Part shown: positions 1-8,200 of the stretch, in pieces
Layout: each line of letters begins with the position of its first letter
How positions within the stretch are numbered: the first letter of the stretch is position 1
Assembly: GCA_041915365.1 (NCBI GenBank)
Contig: JAYSBP010000001.1
Span: 62,001 to 126,000, forward strand
Reading direction: 5' to 3'
DNA length: 64,000 bases
Source: UBA6016 sp041915365
GTDB taxonomy: Bacteria > Campylobacterota > Campylobacteria > Campylobacterales > UBA6016
Program-made: the position numbers and the translations under genes
Notes under the pieces: generated by a model
Told to the model about the DNA's origin: nothing
Databases searched by the model: none
The model's input: the letters and a program-made list of their open reading frames with translations, nothing else

Positions 1-43
1 AAATTTTGTGTTTTATAGCTTAATTTTATAAGCGCTTCTCGGT

Positions 44-49
44 TAAAAT
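44..49 (+). promoter_or_regulatory. -10 element of ftsW-murG
   Basis: TAAAAT hexamer in an AT-rich stretch, 23 bases before the ftsW ATG. There is room for a short leader carrying the GGTAGAG ribosome binding site. No -35 is recognisable, as is usual for Campylobacterota sigma-70 promoters. Confidence 0.5.
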
Positions 50-72
50 TATCGTAAAAAAAACGGTAGAGA

Positions 73-1239
73 ATGGTAGATAGAAAACTTTTTGCCCTTA
101 CTGTGGCGGCTATAATAGTAGGCGTCATATTTTCATACTCTCTATCAGTATACCTATCAATTAATGACCCTTTCAAGGCGTCATTTCTAATAAAGCAACT
201 CTTTTCGGCAATCCTCGGCATTTTAATTATGGGGATAATATCAAAGCTAGACCCCGACGTATCCCTTGGTAAAATCGGTATGTTTTTATTTGTCGTATTC
301 CTGCTTATTATGATGGCTATGCCGCTACTCCCCTCCTCTCTTGTACCGATGATTAACGGCGCAAAAAGATGGCTAAACATAGGGGTGACCAACCTATCTC
401 CGGTAGAGTTTTTCAAAATAGGTTTTATCTATTTTCTTGCGTGGAGCTTTACTAGAAAGTTTTACTACAAAGACGAACAACACTCGCTTGCCGATGAAAT
501 AAAAATATTTATACCGTATGTGGCTGTTTTGGCCGTCTCTTGCTTTTTGATAGTCGTTATGCAAAACGACCTCGGTCAAGCGATAGTTATATGTATTACC
601 CTTGCAGTTATGCTACTTTTTGCGGGTAGCAGCTTCCGACTTTTTCTTAGCATCATCACAGCCGGTGCCGTCGGCGCTATAGTATTCATAGTATATTCAA
701 GCTATAGACTAAACAAGGTGCTCCAATGGTGGGCAAACATTCAAGACTACATATTATCGGTTGTCCCTCCGTTTTTGGCGGATTATCTAAGAGTCGAAAA
801 AAACGTCGTTGAAGAGGCATATCAGGCTACGCAATCACTCAATGCGATACACAACGGCGGAATGTTCGGGCAAGGGCTTGGCGGCGGGGTATTCAAGCTT
901 GGATACGTAAGCGATATACACACGGACTTTGTTCTAGCCGGAATAATAGAAGAGCTTGGCTTTCTGGGGGCATTTGGGATAGCCATGTTGACGCTGGCTA
1001 TAGTGCATAGGATATTCAAAATAGCAAATAGAAGCGAAAATCCAGTTTTTTATCTGTTTTGTGTCGGCATAGCGACAATGATTAGCTCTCAGTTTCTTAT
1101 GAATTCGCTAGGTATAAGCGGCGTTATGCCAATCAAAGGAATTACTGTCCCTTTTATTAGCTATGGCGGCAGTTCACTTTTGTCTTTATCTATAGCGATT
1201 GGAATGATACTTATGATTAGTAAAAGGGCAAAACTATAA
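73..1239 (+). CDS. ftsW: FtsW, SEDS-family septal peptidoglycan polymerase
   Basis: Polymerises lipid II into glycan strands at the division septum together with a class B PBP, in the inner membrane. The 388-residue product is almost wholly hydrophobic with about ten membrane segments. It carries SEDS signatures: NGAKRW near residue 95, HTDF followed by EELG near 285-295 (region of the catalytic Asp), and ISYGGSS near 362. The ATG follows GGTAGAG. The stop codon overlaps the murG start (TAATG), so the two are translationally coupled. RodA is the paralogue, but the coupling to murG favours FtsW. Confidence 0.93.
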   Translation: MVDRKLFALTVAAIIVGVIFSYSLSVYLSINDPFKASFLIKQLFSAILGILIMGIISKLDPDVSLGKIGMFLFVVFLLIMMAMPLLPSSLVPMINGAKRWLNIGVTNLSPVEFFKIGFIYFLAWSFTRKFYYKDEQHSLADEIKIFIPYVAVLAVSCFLIVVMQNDLGQAIVICITLAVMLLFAGSSFRLFLSIITAGAVGAIVFIVYSSYRLNKVLQWWANIQDYILSVVPPFLADYLRVEKNVVEEAYQATQSLNAIHNGGMFGQGLGGGVFKLGYVSDIHTDFVLAGIIEELGFLGAFGIAMLTLAIVHRIFKIANRSENPVFYLFCVGIATMISSQFLMNSLGISGVMPIKGITVPFISYGGSSLLSLSIAIGMILMISKRAKL

Positions 1240-2255
1240 TGATAGCGATAACAGGCGGTGGAACGGGCGGACATCTTGCGATAGCAAAGGCCCTAAAAGA
1301 CGAGCTAAACAAAAGAGAGATGAAGCCAGTATTTGTCGGCTCTGAGGGCGGTCAGGACAAGGCTTGGTTTGAAAACGACGAAGGTTTTTGCGAAAAAGTA
1401 TTTTTAGATTCAAAAGGGGTTGTGAACAAACGAGGTATCGCTAAAATTTTAACCCTTATCGGCGTCATAAAAAATATACTCTCAGCCCTAAAACTAATCA
1501 GAATAAAACAAATAACGACCGTGATTAGTGTAGGCGGTTATAGCGCTGCGCCGCTGGTTCTAGCCGCAATAATCGCTAGAAAAAAGCTATACATACATGA
1601 GCAAAATGCAATACAAGGAGCATTAAACAAACTCTCAGCCCCTTATGCGAGCGCAATATTTAGCTCTTTTGGCGACACGTCTCCAATAAAAGACTATCCA
1701 GTGGCAGACAAGTGTTTTGAGCTGGGAAGAGATAGAAAAGAGCTAAAAACAATAATATTCCTAGGCGGCTCGCAAGGAGCGGCAAAAATAAACGAACTTG
1801 CCATAGAACTAGCCCCAACATTAAATGCAAAAGGAATAGCAATAATCCATCAAACAGGGGCAAAGAGCTACGATGATGTTGCGGCAAGGTATAAAGAGCT
1901 TGGAATTGAAGCGGACGTATTTGGTTTTAGCAATAAGCTTCAAGACAAAATAGCATCAGCTGATTTTGCAGTAGCTAGAAGCGGAGCCGGAACGCTCTTT
2001 GAGCTTGCGGCGCATAGATTACCTGCATTTTTTATCCCATACCCTTACGCCGCAGGCAACCATCAAGAGTTTAACGCCAAATACCTCTCAGACAGAGGGG
2101 CGGCATATTATAAAAACCAAAATGAAGTCTCGGCGCAAGACATACTGGACGTTATCGAAAATAGCGAAAATATACAAAAAACGTCTGAAGCTCTAAAAAA
2201 CATCATCGGCAAAAACGGTGCGAAACAAATAATCGATTACATCTTAAGCCATTAA
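1239..2255 (+). CDS. murG: MurG, UDP-GlcNAc:lipid I N-acetylglucosaminyltransferase
   Basis: Adds GlcNAc to lipid I to make lipid II on the inner face of the membrane, feeding FtsW just upstream. The N-terminus has the glycine-rich GGGTGGHLA loop (residues 5-13) and a second loop SVGGYSAAP near residue 94. The C-terminal half has FLGGSQGA and the RSGAGT stretch that binds UDP-GlcNAc in GT28 enzymes. At 338 residues it is of typical length. The start overlaps the ftsW stop by one base. An 8-bp inverted repeat spans the stop codon. Confidence 0.95.
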   Translation: MIAITGGGTGGHLAIAKALKDELNKREMKPVFVGSEGGQDKAWFENDEGFCEKVFLDSKGVVNKRGIAKILTLIGVIKNILSALKLIRIKQITTVISVGGYSAAPLVLAAIIARKKLYIHEQNAIQGALNKLSAPYASAIFSSFGDTSPIKDYPVADKCFELGRDRKELKTIIFLGGSQGAAKINELAIELAPTLNAKGIAIIHQTGAKSYDDVAARYKELGIEADVFGFSNKLQDKIASADFAVARSGAGTLFELAAHRLPAFFIPYPYAAGNHQEFNAKYLSDRGAAYYKNQNEVSAQDILDVIENSENIQKTSEALKNIIGKNGAKQIIDYILSH

Positions 2256-2270
2256 AAAACATTGGCTTAA
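2244..2270 (+). other. Inverted repeat at the murG 3' end
   Basis: TTAAGCCA (2244-2251) and TGGCTTAA (2263-2270) form a perfect 8-bp stem with an 11-base loop that contains the murG stop codon. No T-tract follows on the plus strand, so it may protect a 3' end or slow polymerase rather than act as a classical terminator. Confidence 0.4.
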
Positions 2271-2286
2271 TAAAAAATATAAAATC

Positions 2287-2360
2287 TTTTTGAAAATAAA
2301 AATCAAAACCCTTGACTTGTAAATTTTTTTTTGTTAGTATACTGATATTGATTTTCAAAA
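2287..2360 (+). promoter_or_regulatory. Promoter region of the DUF2325 gene with flanking inverted arms
   Basis: A TTGACT (2312-2317) and TATACT (2338-2343) pair lie 20 bases apart around a run of nine T, a plausible AT-rich promoter. It is bracketed by TTTTGAAAAT (2288-2297) and its exact reverse complement ATTTTCAAAA (2351-2360). The downstream arm lies just before the AAAGGAG ribosome binding site. The arms could be paired repressor half-sites; this is inferred. Confidence 0.4.
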
Positions 2361-2370
2361 GGAGTTTGAT

Positions 2371-2706
2371 ATGTCGGTACTTGTAATAGGCGGCGACTAT
2401 GTTGACCACATCAAAGGCACACTTTTTAGCCTCGGGGCAAAAGACATAGAACATTGGGATGCGAGAGCAAAAGATATCACAAGAAAAAAAATCCCAGACA
2501 AAACAGAATGTGTAGTTTTTTTGACAAGCTACTTAAATCACAACGCCATGAATCATTTTAAAAAAGAGGCTGCAAAGAAAAACCTAAAAACCATCTATGC
2601 CAAAAGAAGCGTTAGTTGTGTCTATGAGGAGTATTGCAAAGCCTTTGGAAAGCCTGATTTTGGTGAAAAATGTAAATGCGGTAATGAAATATGTGCGAAG
2701 AAATAA
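2371..2706 (+). CDS. DUF2325 domain protein with Cys-rich tail
   Basis: A 111-residue soluble protein. The opening MSVLVIGGD and the later TSYLNHNAM stretch followed by a Lys-rich helix match the DUF2325 pattern as I know it; the function of that family is not established. The C-terminus has a cluster of cysteines (CKCGNEIC, about residues 101-108) that could bind metal or be redox active. The start is supported by AAAGGAG seven bases upstream. It leads a run of iron genes (ferritin, porin, feoAB), so a link to iron or redox stress is possible but inferred. Confidence 0.7.
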   Translation: MSVLVIGGDYVDHIKGTLFSLGAKDIEHWDARAKDITRKKIPDKTECVVFLTSYLNHNAMNHFKKEAAKKNLKTIYAKRSVSCVYEEYCKAFGKPDFGEKCKCGNEICAKK

Positions 2707-2708
2707 AA

Positions 2709-2828
2709 ATGTATAGCAAAATGAGTGAGCGAAAGTCAAAAATATGCGCCAAAACACATATGGGCGTATTTTATGCAATACTCGTAACGCTAATACTCAC
2801 AGGTGTAACAAAGCTTTTAGTATCTTAA
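2709..2828 (+). CDS. Small single-pass membrane protein (39 aa)
   Basis: Starts ATG TAT AGC two bases after the DUF2325 stop and ends TAA at 2826-2828. It encodes a basic, Lys-rich N-terminus of about 17 residues and then one hydrophobic segment of about 19 residues (from GVFYAIL to VTKLLVS). The charge pattern predicts the N-terminus inside. An internal ATG at 2721 is an alternative start. Its stop lies at the foot of the large hairpin before ferritin. No family recognised. Position and composition suggest a real small protein, but there is no strong ribosome binding site. Confidence 0.5.
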   Translation: MYSKMSERKSKICAKTHMGVFYAILVTLILTGVTKLLVS

Positions 2829-2830
2829 GC

Positions 2831-2883
2831 TTTGTAAGAGGCTGTCAAACACTCCTTGAAAAAACACAACAGCCTCTTACAAA
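2831..2883 (+). other. Perfect 15-bp hairpin in the ferritin 5' region
   Basis: TTTGTAAGAGGCTGT (2831-2845) and ACAGCCTCTTACAAA (2869-2883) are exact reverse complements with a 23-base loop. After one mismatch the stem extends by about five more pairs. It begins just after the stop of the small membrane ORF and ends 21 bases before the ferritin ATG. No T-run follows, so it is not a standard terminator. RNA processing, stability control or an attenuator are the likely roles. Confidence 0.6.
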
Positions 2884-2904
2884 ACTTAAAACAAAGGAAA
2901 AAAG

Positions 2905-3399
2905 ATGTTATCCGAAACTCTTCTAAATAAACTAAATCAACAAATTGCACTCGAGGATTACTCGGCAAATCTATACTTGGCAATGAGCTCTTGGTGCGCC
3001 TACAAAGGTCTTAGCGGAGCAGCAAAATTCTTAGAAGCCCACAGCGACGAAGAGCACTCACACATGAGAAAAATATTTTCATATATAAACGAAACAGGCT
3101 CGATGGCGGTCATATCGGCCGTAGCAAAACCTCCGTTTGAATTTGAATCGATCAAGGACGTATTTTTGAAAACATACGAGCACGAAAAATCGGTAACAAA
3201 AAGTATTAATGAATTAGTAGAGGCTTGCTTGGCGGAAAAGGATTACTCAACATTTAATTTTTTACAATGGTATGTATCCGAGCAACATGAAGAAGAAAAA
3301 CTGTTTAAAAGTATTGTAGATGTGATAGATATTATCGGATTGGATGGTAGAGGTCTATTTATGGTTGATAGAGAAATTGAAAAATTAGTAACAAAATAA
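2905..3399 (+). CDS. ftn: Non-heme ferritin
   Basis: Iron-storage protein forming a 24-subunit shell with ferroxidase centres. The 164 residues carry the full bacterial FtnA ligand set at the usual positions: E17, E50, H53, E94, Q127 and E130. The ribosome binding site AAAGGAAAAAAG precedes the ATG. It is followed after nine bases by a porin gene and then feoAB, so storage and uptake of ferrous iron are encoded side by side. The strong hairpin upstream suggests post-transcriptional control. Confidence 0.95.
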   Translation: MLSETLLNKLNQQIALEDYSANLYLAMSSWCAYKGLSGAAKFLEAHSDEEHSHMRKIFSYINETGSMAVISAVAKPPFEFESIKDVFLKTYEHEKSVTKSINELVEACLAEKDYSTFNFLQWYVSEQHEEEKLFKSIVDVIDIIGLDGRGLFMVDREIEKLVTK

Positions 3400-3408
3400 G
3401 GAACAACA

Positions 3409-4755
3409 ATGAACAAAAAAACAATACTCTCTTTGGCGCTTGCATCAGCTATATTTGCACAAGACGAAGCCAAAAAAGAAGAGCCGAAAAAAGAGGCAAA
3501 AAGTCTTGAAGAAGCATTCAAGCTTGCAGATGTAAAGGGACAAATTAGAGCCGTATATCAGTCTAATTCAAAAATCGACGACACAAGTGCGAGCGGTAAG
3601 CTGAGCTCTTCTGGTGACTTTTTGATCGGCGGCAAACTCAGTATCGAAACCGCCCCTCTTTATGGCGTCAGCGTTGGAGCTACGTTTTATACGTCAAATG
3701 CTATAGCTAACAAAAAAGACTACAAAGACGGAGATTATTACAACAACACAAAAGACTATACACTACTTGGTGAGGCATTTGCAAAATATAGCTTCAAAGA
3801 TGGAGAGATAAAAGTAGGCAGAATGGAGTTAGACACGCCTCTAGCAAACTCTGACGACATTAGAATGACTCCGGATTTATTCACGGCAGCCATGGTGACA
3901 TACTCCCCTATTGATAAGCTAAAAATTACCGGCGGCGTTGTCACGCAAATGGCGGGCTGGGAGAACGGAAATGATCATTCGAGATTCGTAAAAATGGGGG
4001 AGGTAATAAAATCTGCGACGGCCGACATAGATACAAATAACGGCAATACAAATTGGGCTGATTTTTTTGCAAACAATAACGGCGCTTTGGAGTCAAAACT
4101 ATACCTCGCCGGAGTCTCCTATGAACACGATATTTTTGCAGCTCAGGCTTGGTACGGCAGACAAACTGAAATTATGGACACATACTATCTCCAAGGCAGT
4201 GTAAAGTCTTTTGAGACGGATGCGCTTAGCTTAAATATCGTCGGTCAGTATATGAGCGAGAAAGCAATCGGCAAGCTAAAGAGCTACTCCGAGGGCGCAG
4301 GGCTTGAAAACACAAAAATCAACTCAAATATTTACGGAGTTGCATTCGAGCTTGAATCAAAGGCCACAGGGCTAAACGCAGCTTTGGCATACAACAAATC
4401 AGGCAAAAAAGACGCTCAGCACTCAAACGGCGGAACGGCATACTTCTTTGGTGGAGCAAAAGACCCTCTATTAACGTCAATGGATGTTGAAACAGCCAAT
4501 GGAGAAGGCGACATAAAGGCATACAAAGGCGAAATCGGCTTTAATTTTGAAAAAGTAGGTTTGGATGGCTTAAGTGCTGCTATTGCCAGTGGATACTTTG
4601 ACAAAAAAGCAAGCTCCTCTTACTCAAAAGAGAATGATTTTGTCATTGCCTACGGATACAAAAATGTAAATATAGAGACAATGCTCTCAAATATAAAAGC
4701 AAAAGACGCCGAAGACAACACAAGGCTAAGAGTCTTTGTAAAATATGACTTCTAA
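3409..4755 (+). CDS. OprD-like major outer membrane porin (Campylobacter MOMP type)
   Basis: A 448-residue outer membrane beta-barrel with a signal peptide (MNKKTILSLALASAIFA) and then a short Lys/Glu-rich stretch containing AKSLEEAF. Campylobacterota porins share the sequence 'GQIRAVY', 'TAPLYGVSVGATFYT' and 'KVGRMELDTPL' style blocks seen here, and it ends in aromatic F (VKYDF), the BamA recognition signal. It lies nine bases after ferritin and nine before feoA, so it is probably co-transcribed with the iron genes. That setting suggests a role in admitting ferrous iron or its chelates, which is inferred. Confidence 0.85.
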   Translation: MNKKTILSLALASAIFAQDEAKKEEPKKEAKSLEEAFKLADVKGQIRAVYQSNSKIDDTSASGKLSSSGDFLIGGKLSIETAPLYGVSVGATFYTSNAIANKKDYKDGDYYNNTKDYTLLGEAFAKYSFKDGEIKVGRMELDTPLANSDDIRMTPDLFTAAMVTYSPIDKLKITGGVVTQMAGWENGNDHSRFVKMGEVIKSATADIDTNNGNTNWADFFANNNGALESKLYLAGVSYEHDIFAAQAWYGRQTEIMDTYYLQGSVKSFETDALSLNIVGQYMSEKAIGKLKSYSEGAGLENTKINSNIYGVAFELESKATGLNAALAYNKSGKKDAQHSNGGTAYFFGGAKDPLLTSMDVETANGEGDIKAYKGEIGFNFEKVGLDGLSAAIASGYFDKKASSSYSKENDFVIAYGYKNVNIETMLSNIKAKDAEDNTRLRVFVKYDF

Positions 4756-4764
4756 GGAAATAAA

Positions 4765-4992
4765 GTGAACTTAACGGAAGTTAACTACGGAAAAGAATAC
4801 ACAATAACAAAAGTCAAAGCTGACGAGCCACTAAAGGGCAGACTATTGTCGTTTGGATTTGCGAAGGGGAATACGGTAGTCGTAACAGAGTACACCCTTA
4901 CAAAGCAAACATACGACGTAAAGATAGAAGATTCTCAAGTAGCACTTAGAAGCGAAGAAGCTATGAGTATATTTGTCGAGGAGACAAAATGA
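4765..4992 (+). CDS. feoA: FeoA, SH3-like ferrous iron transport accessory protein
   Basis: Small cytoplasmic SH3-fold partner of FeoB, 75 residues. It has the FeoA pattern with GRLLSFGFAKGNTV near residues 26-39 and a C-terminal LRSEEAMSIFVE stretch. The start is GTG, preceded by AAGGAAATAAA just after the porin stop. The last codons overlap the feoB start (ATGA), a coupling typical of feoAB. Confidence 0.9.
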   Translation: MNLTEVNYGKEYTITKVKADEPLKGRLLSFGFAKGNTVVVTEYTLTKQTYDVKIEDSQVALRSEEAMSIFVEETK

Positions 4993-7085
4993 AAAAGCAA
5001 ATAAAAGTTGCTCTCGTCGGGCAACCAAACGTCGGCAAATCGCATCTTGTAAACTCAATATCCGGTGCGCACCTGCATGTTGGCAACTTCACGGGGGTTA
5101 CGGTCGAAAAAAAAGAGGTTAAATTTGAGAGGGACGGCTATGAGATAATAATAACAGACCTTCCGGGTAGCTACAGTCTTAATTCATACTCGCCAGATGA
5201 GCAGGTAACAAAAGATTTTCTTTTGAAAGAGAGTTATGACGTCGTAGTAAACGTACTAGACGCAAATGCCCTCCAAAGAAACCTATCTTTGACTTTACAG
5301 CTTTTGGATATGGGCAAAAAGACAATCCTTGCCGTAAATATGATAGATGAAGTGGAAAAAAACGGCGGCAAAATAGATAACGAAGAGATATCAAAAATGC
5401 TCGGCGTGCCGGTACTTCTGGTCTCCGCAAAAGAAAAACGAGGGATTGACGAGCTAATTAGAAAAATCCTTGAGATGCACGAGTTTGGCAAAAGCGAAAA
5501 CAGACTCACATACGACCAAAACATAGACGAAGCGATAACAGAGCTGTCGGTATCGCTGGCAAAAGACGCCGATTTAAGGCCTTTTGCAAAGTTTGTGGCG
5601 ATTAGGCTACTTGAAAACGACAAAGAGATGTACAAAATAGTCCATGATAAACCTGTTTTTCTTGAGTTTCACGACATATTTACAAAAGTTAGCGAAAACC
5701 TCAGAACACTAGCCGGAGAGGACGATACCCCGACGGTTATGACAAATGCGAAAATATCAATAGCAAAATGGATATGCCAAAGAGCCGTTATAGCAAAACA
5801 CAAAGAGACGTTGACGGAGCGGATGGATAAAGTCCTAATACATAGAATATTCGGACTACCTATATTTCTCACTTTGATGTGGCTTTTGTTTCAAGCGACG
5901 TTTACTATCGGCGAGTACCCTATGGGGCTTATCGAATCGGCTTTCACGTTTATCTCCGAACAAACGGCGGCGGCGCTTCCTATCGGAACGCTAAATAGCG
6001 CTCTTAGCGAAGGGGTTATTCCATCGGTCGGCGCAATAATTGGGTTTTTGCCAAATATCTTGATACTTTTTCTTGGCATCAACTTACTTGAACAAACTGG
6101 ATATATGGCGAGAGCCGCTTTTTTGCTCGATGGTATACTAAAAAAATTCGGTCTTCACGGCAAGGCCTTTATACCTATGGTGACAGGCTTTGGGTGCTCT
6201 ATCCCAGCATACTTGGCGGCTAGAACTCTAAAAAATCCAAAAGACAAGCTAATAACGATGCTAGTCATAGGCTTTTTCTCATGCTCGGCTAGGCTTCCCG
6301 TGTATGTGTTGTTTATTAGTGCATTTTTTGCCCCTGAGCACGCCGGAAATATATTGTTTGCAATATATATAACCGGTGCACTGCTTGCGATGATAGCTGC
6401 AAAAGTACTAAGACTTGCGCTCTTCAAAGGCGAGGCTGAGCCATTTGTTATGGAGATGCCAAAATATAGATTTCCATCGGCAAAAGGGGTGTTAAGAGAC
6501 CTAAAAATCAAGGCTATGATATTTATCAAAAAAGCCGGTCTTTTCATAGGCACGGCTTCTATGGCGATTTGGTTTCTTGGTGCATATCCGGCGAATGAGC
6601 AAATAGACGAAGCTTACGCACCAAAAATAGAAGCGGCGGCAAGCGAGGTGGCAAAAAAAGAGCTTGAGCTTGCAAAGGCCGAGGAAAAACTAGAAAACAG
6701 CTACATAGGAACTATGGGTAAGACAATAGAACCTGTATTTGCACCGCTTGGTTTTGACTGGAAAATGTCTGTTGCCACCGTGACGGCCCTAGCGGCAAAA
6801 GAGGTTGCCGTGGGCACTCTAGCCACACTAAACGCTGTCGAATCCGGCGGTGATGAGCCATCAGAGGGACTCGTAGAGAAGATTAGGAAGTCCATAGACA
6901 TCAAAGCTGGGCTTGCCTTCATCGTAATAGTGATGATTTACTCGCCTTGCCTTGCGGCAATGGGTACATTCTTTGCGGAAGTTAGAGAGACTAAGTGGAG
7001 AGCTTTTTATCTTATATATCCAAACGTGACGGCTTGGCTTGCGGCGTTTGGCGTGTATCACATAGCGGCTACATTCGGCCTATAA
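4989..7085 (+). CDS. feoB: FeoB, ferrous iron transporter
   Basis: Inner membrane Fe(II) uptake protein with a cytoplasmic G domain. The 698 residues begin with the G1 loop GQPNVGKS (about 11-18), G3 DLPG and G4 NMID (about 117-120). A helical GDI-like region follows, then two Gate repeats of membrane helices; conserved GFGCSIPA and the second-gate SPCLAAM are visible. The length is normal. It ends 28 bases before a hairpin terminator. Fur-type control is likely from the biology, but no convincing Fur box is visible. Confidence 0.96.
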   Translation: MKKQIKVALVGQPNVGKSHLVNSISGAHLHVGNFTGVTVEKKEVKFERDGYEIIITDLPGSYSLNSYSPDEQVTKDFLLKESYDVVVNVLDANALQRNLSLTLQLLDMGKKTILAVNMIDEVEKNGGKIDNEEISKMLGVPVLLVSAKEKRGIDELIRKILEMHEFGKSENRLTYDQNIDEAITELSVSLAKDADLRPFAKFVAIRLLENDKEMYKIVHDKPVFLEFHDIFTKVSENLRTLAGEDDTPTVMTNAKISIAKWICQRAVIAKHKETLTERMDKVLIHRIFGLPIFLTLMWLLFQATFTIGEYPMGLIESAFTFISEQTAAALPIGTLNSALSEGVIPSVGAIIGFLPNILILFLGINLLEQTGYMARAAFLLDGILKKFGLHGKAFIPMVTGFGCSIPAYLAARTLKNPKDKLITMLVIGFFSCSARLPVYVLFISAFFAPEHAGNILFAIYITGALLAMIAAKVLRLALFKGEAEPFVMEMPKYRFPSAKGVLRDLKIKAMIFIKKAGLFIGTASMAIWFLGAYPANEQIDEAYAPKIEAAASEVAKKELELAKAEEKLENSYIGTMGKTIEPVFAPLGFDWKMSVATVTALAAKEVAVGTLATLNAVESGGDEPSEGLVEKIRKSIDIKAGLAFIVIVMIYSPCLAAMGTFFAEVRETKWRAFYLIYPNVTAWLAAFGVYHIAATFGL

Positions 7086-7092
7086 GCTATAC

Positions 7093-7115
7093 GGAAGGGG
7101 TTGCGCCCTTCCTTT
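7093..7115 (+). terminator. Terminator after feoB
   Basis: GGAAGGG (7093-7099) and CCCTTCC (7106-7112) form a 7-bp GC-rich stem with a six-base loop and a short TTT tail. It lies between feoB and a convergent minus-strand gene and may serve both directions weakly. Confidence 0.6.
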
Positions 7116-7416
7116 AGTTCATATGTCCGACGGTACCGCACTCGCAAGGGGCTACATTGCAGCTCTCTACAAATTCCAATCCAGTTAGTCTGGCATATTC
7201 TTCCAAAAGTGGCTTTGCCTCTTCGTTATAGTCATCTTCAAACTCAATACTAACTTCGCCGCCGCATCCTGTTCGCTTGATAAGCACCGTTGGATTTAAC
7301 TCGTATTTTACGACCAAACTATCCATGGTATCGCATAGCATTTTCTTTTGCTCTTGAGTATCAAAGCATATAATAACCCTCAAAAATCTCTCTTCACTGC
7401 AAAAATACGCTTTCAT
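7114..7416 (-). CDS. Hypothetical protein with Cys-rich C-terminus
   Basis: A 100-residue soluble protein of no family I recognise. Visible features are an RTGCGGEV motif near residues 48-55, an acidic helix (EFEDDYNEEAK), and a C-terminus with CNVAPCECG, giving four cysteines in all that could hold a metal or a disulfide. There is a good ribosome binding site (AAGAGG) before the ATG. It lies convergent to feoB and downstream of the gNOR-like operon on the same strand, separated by 118 bases. Confidence 0.6.
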   Translation of the reverse strand: MKAYFCSEERFLRVIICFDTQEQKKMLCDTMDSLVVKYELNPTVLIKRTGCGGEVSIEFEDDYNEEAKPLLEEYARLTGLEFVESCNVAPCECGTVGHMN

Positions 7417-7534
7417 TGTTCGCCTCTTGTCTTAAAAGTATTTTTCATTCTACTTTAACGGCGATAAAAAAATAGAGAAAATCAAATCACAAAGAGGACA
7501 AAAAAATCAACGTGTGAAAAATAGAGGCAAAATG

Positions 7535-8143
7535 CTAAATATGCTCATCGGACTGGCTTATCCATAAATCGTCTTTTTTGACGACCCCGGCATCCTCAAG
7601 CTGTGATAAAATCAAAAGCGCCGCTTCATACCTATCTTCAAATTCATCTTTTTTTCTAGCATATAGAGCTTTTTGTTTTTTGGAATACCAATACGCCCAC
7701 GCTATAGAGGCCAAAAACAGACCGTATATCTCAAGCTGCCAATTCTTCATATCCAGCAAAACTATAAAATACTGAGCTGAAAAAAGGACAAAAAACTCTA
7801 TAGACATAACAGTAAGAAGCGTTGAGCTTTGAGCAAAATCAAGAGTATATTTCTCATTTTCTCTCAAAAAAGATAGGTGCGAGTTGAAAAGCTCTATTTT
7901 TTTAACGTCTTCAACGTCATAGGCAAATTTATTTGAAGCGTCTTGTAAGTGTATATTGCTGATATTGTATTCCGTATTTAACGTTTTATATTCGGTAAGA
8001 AAGTCCGAGTTGTCTATCAAAAAATGCTCTATCTCTTTTTCGTCCATATTTTTGACACCGACTTTTTTTAGAATATCTTGCAATATCCCATCATATAGCC
8101 CTATCGTCTTTATCTCCAATGCCACTCTTTTTATGTTTACCAT
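7535..8143 (-). CDS. Hypothetical protein with two central membrane segments
   Basis: A 202-residue protein: a soluble N-terminal region of about 105 residues rich in Asp, Glu, Lys and Asn, then two adjacent hydrophobic stretches (about residues 108-130 and 137-152), then a charged, probably coiled-coil tail (YSKKQKALYARKKDEFEDRYE). This predicts a helical hairpin in the inner membrane with both ends in the cytoplasm. It lies 57 bases after the gNOR-like subunit I gene on the same strand, so it could be an accessory gene of that enzyme. No family recognised. Confidence 0.65.
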   Translation of the reverse strand: MVNIKRVALEIKTIGLYDGILQDILKKVGVKNMDEKEIEHFLIDNSDFLTEYKTLNTEYNISNIHLQDASNKFAYDVEDVKKIELFNSHLSFLRENEKYTLDFAQSSTLLTVMSIEFFVLFSAQYFIVLLDMKNWQLEIYGLFLASIAWAYWYSKKQKALYARKKDEFEDRYEAALLILSQLEDAGVVKKDDLWISQSDEHI

Positions 8144-8170
8144 TTTAGCTCTCTTGTTTTCTTAGGCCCA

Positions 8171-8187
8171 CGACCCACTTGGGGTCG
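8171..8187 (-). other. GC-rich intergenic hairpin after the gNOR-like subunit I gene
   Basis: CGACCC (8171-8176) and GGGTCG (8182-8187) form a 6-bp stem with a five-base loop, with no T-run on either side. It lies between the reductase and the downstream membrane protein gene. It could mark a processed 3' end with partial readthrough. Confidence 0.4.
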
Positions 8188-8200
8188 CAGAGTAAAAAAA

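Noticed and set aside
2348..2358. TTGATTTTCAA as an FNR site before the DUF2325 gene
   Set aside because: The half-sites are three bases apart instead of the required spacing, and the element is downstream of the -10.
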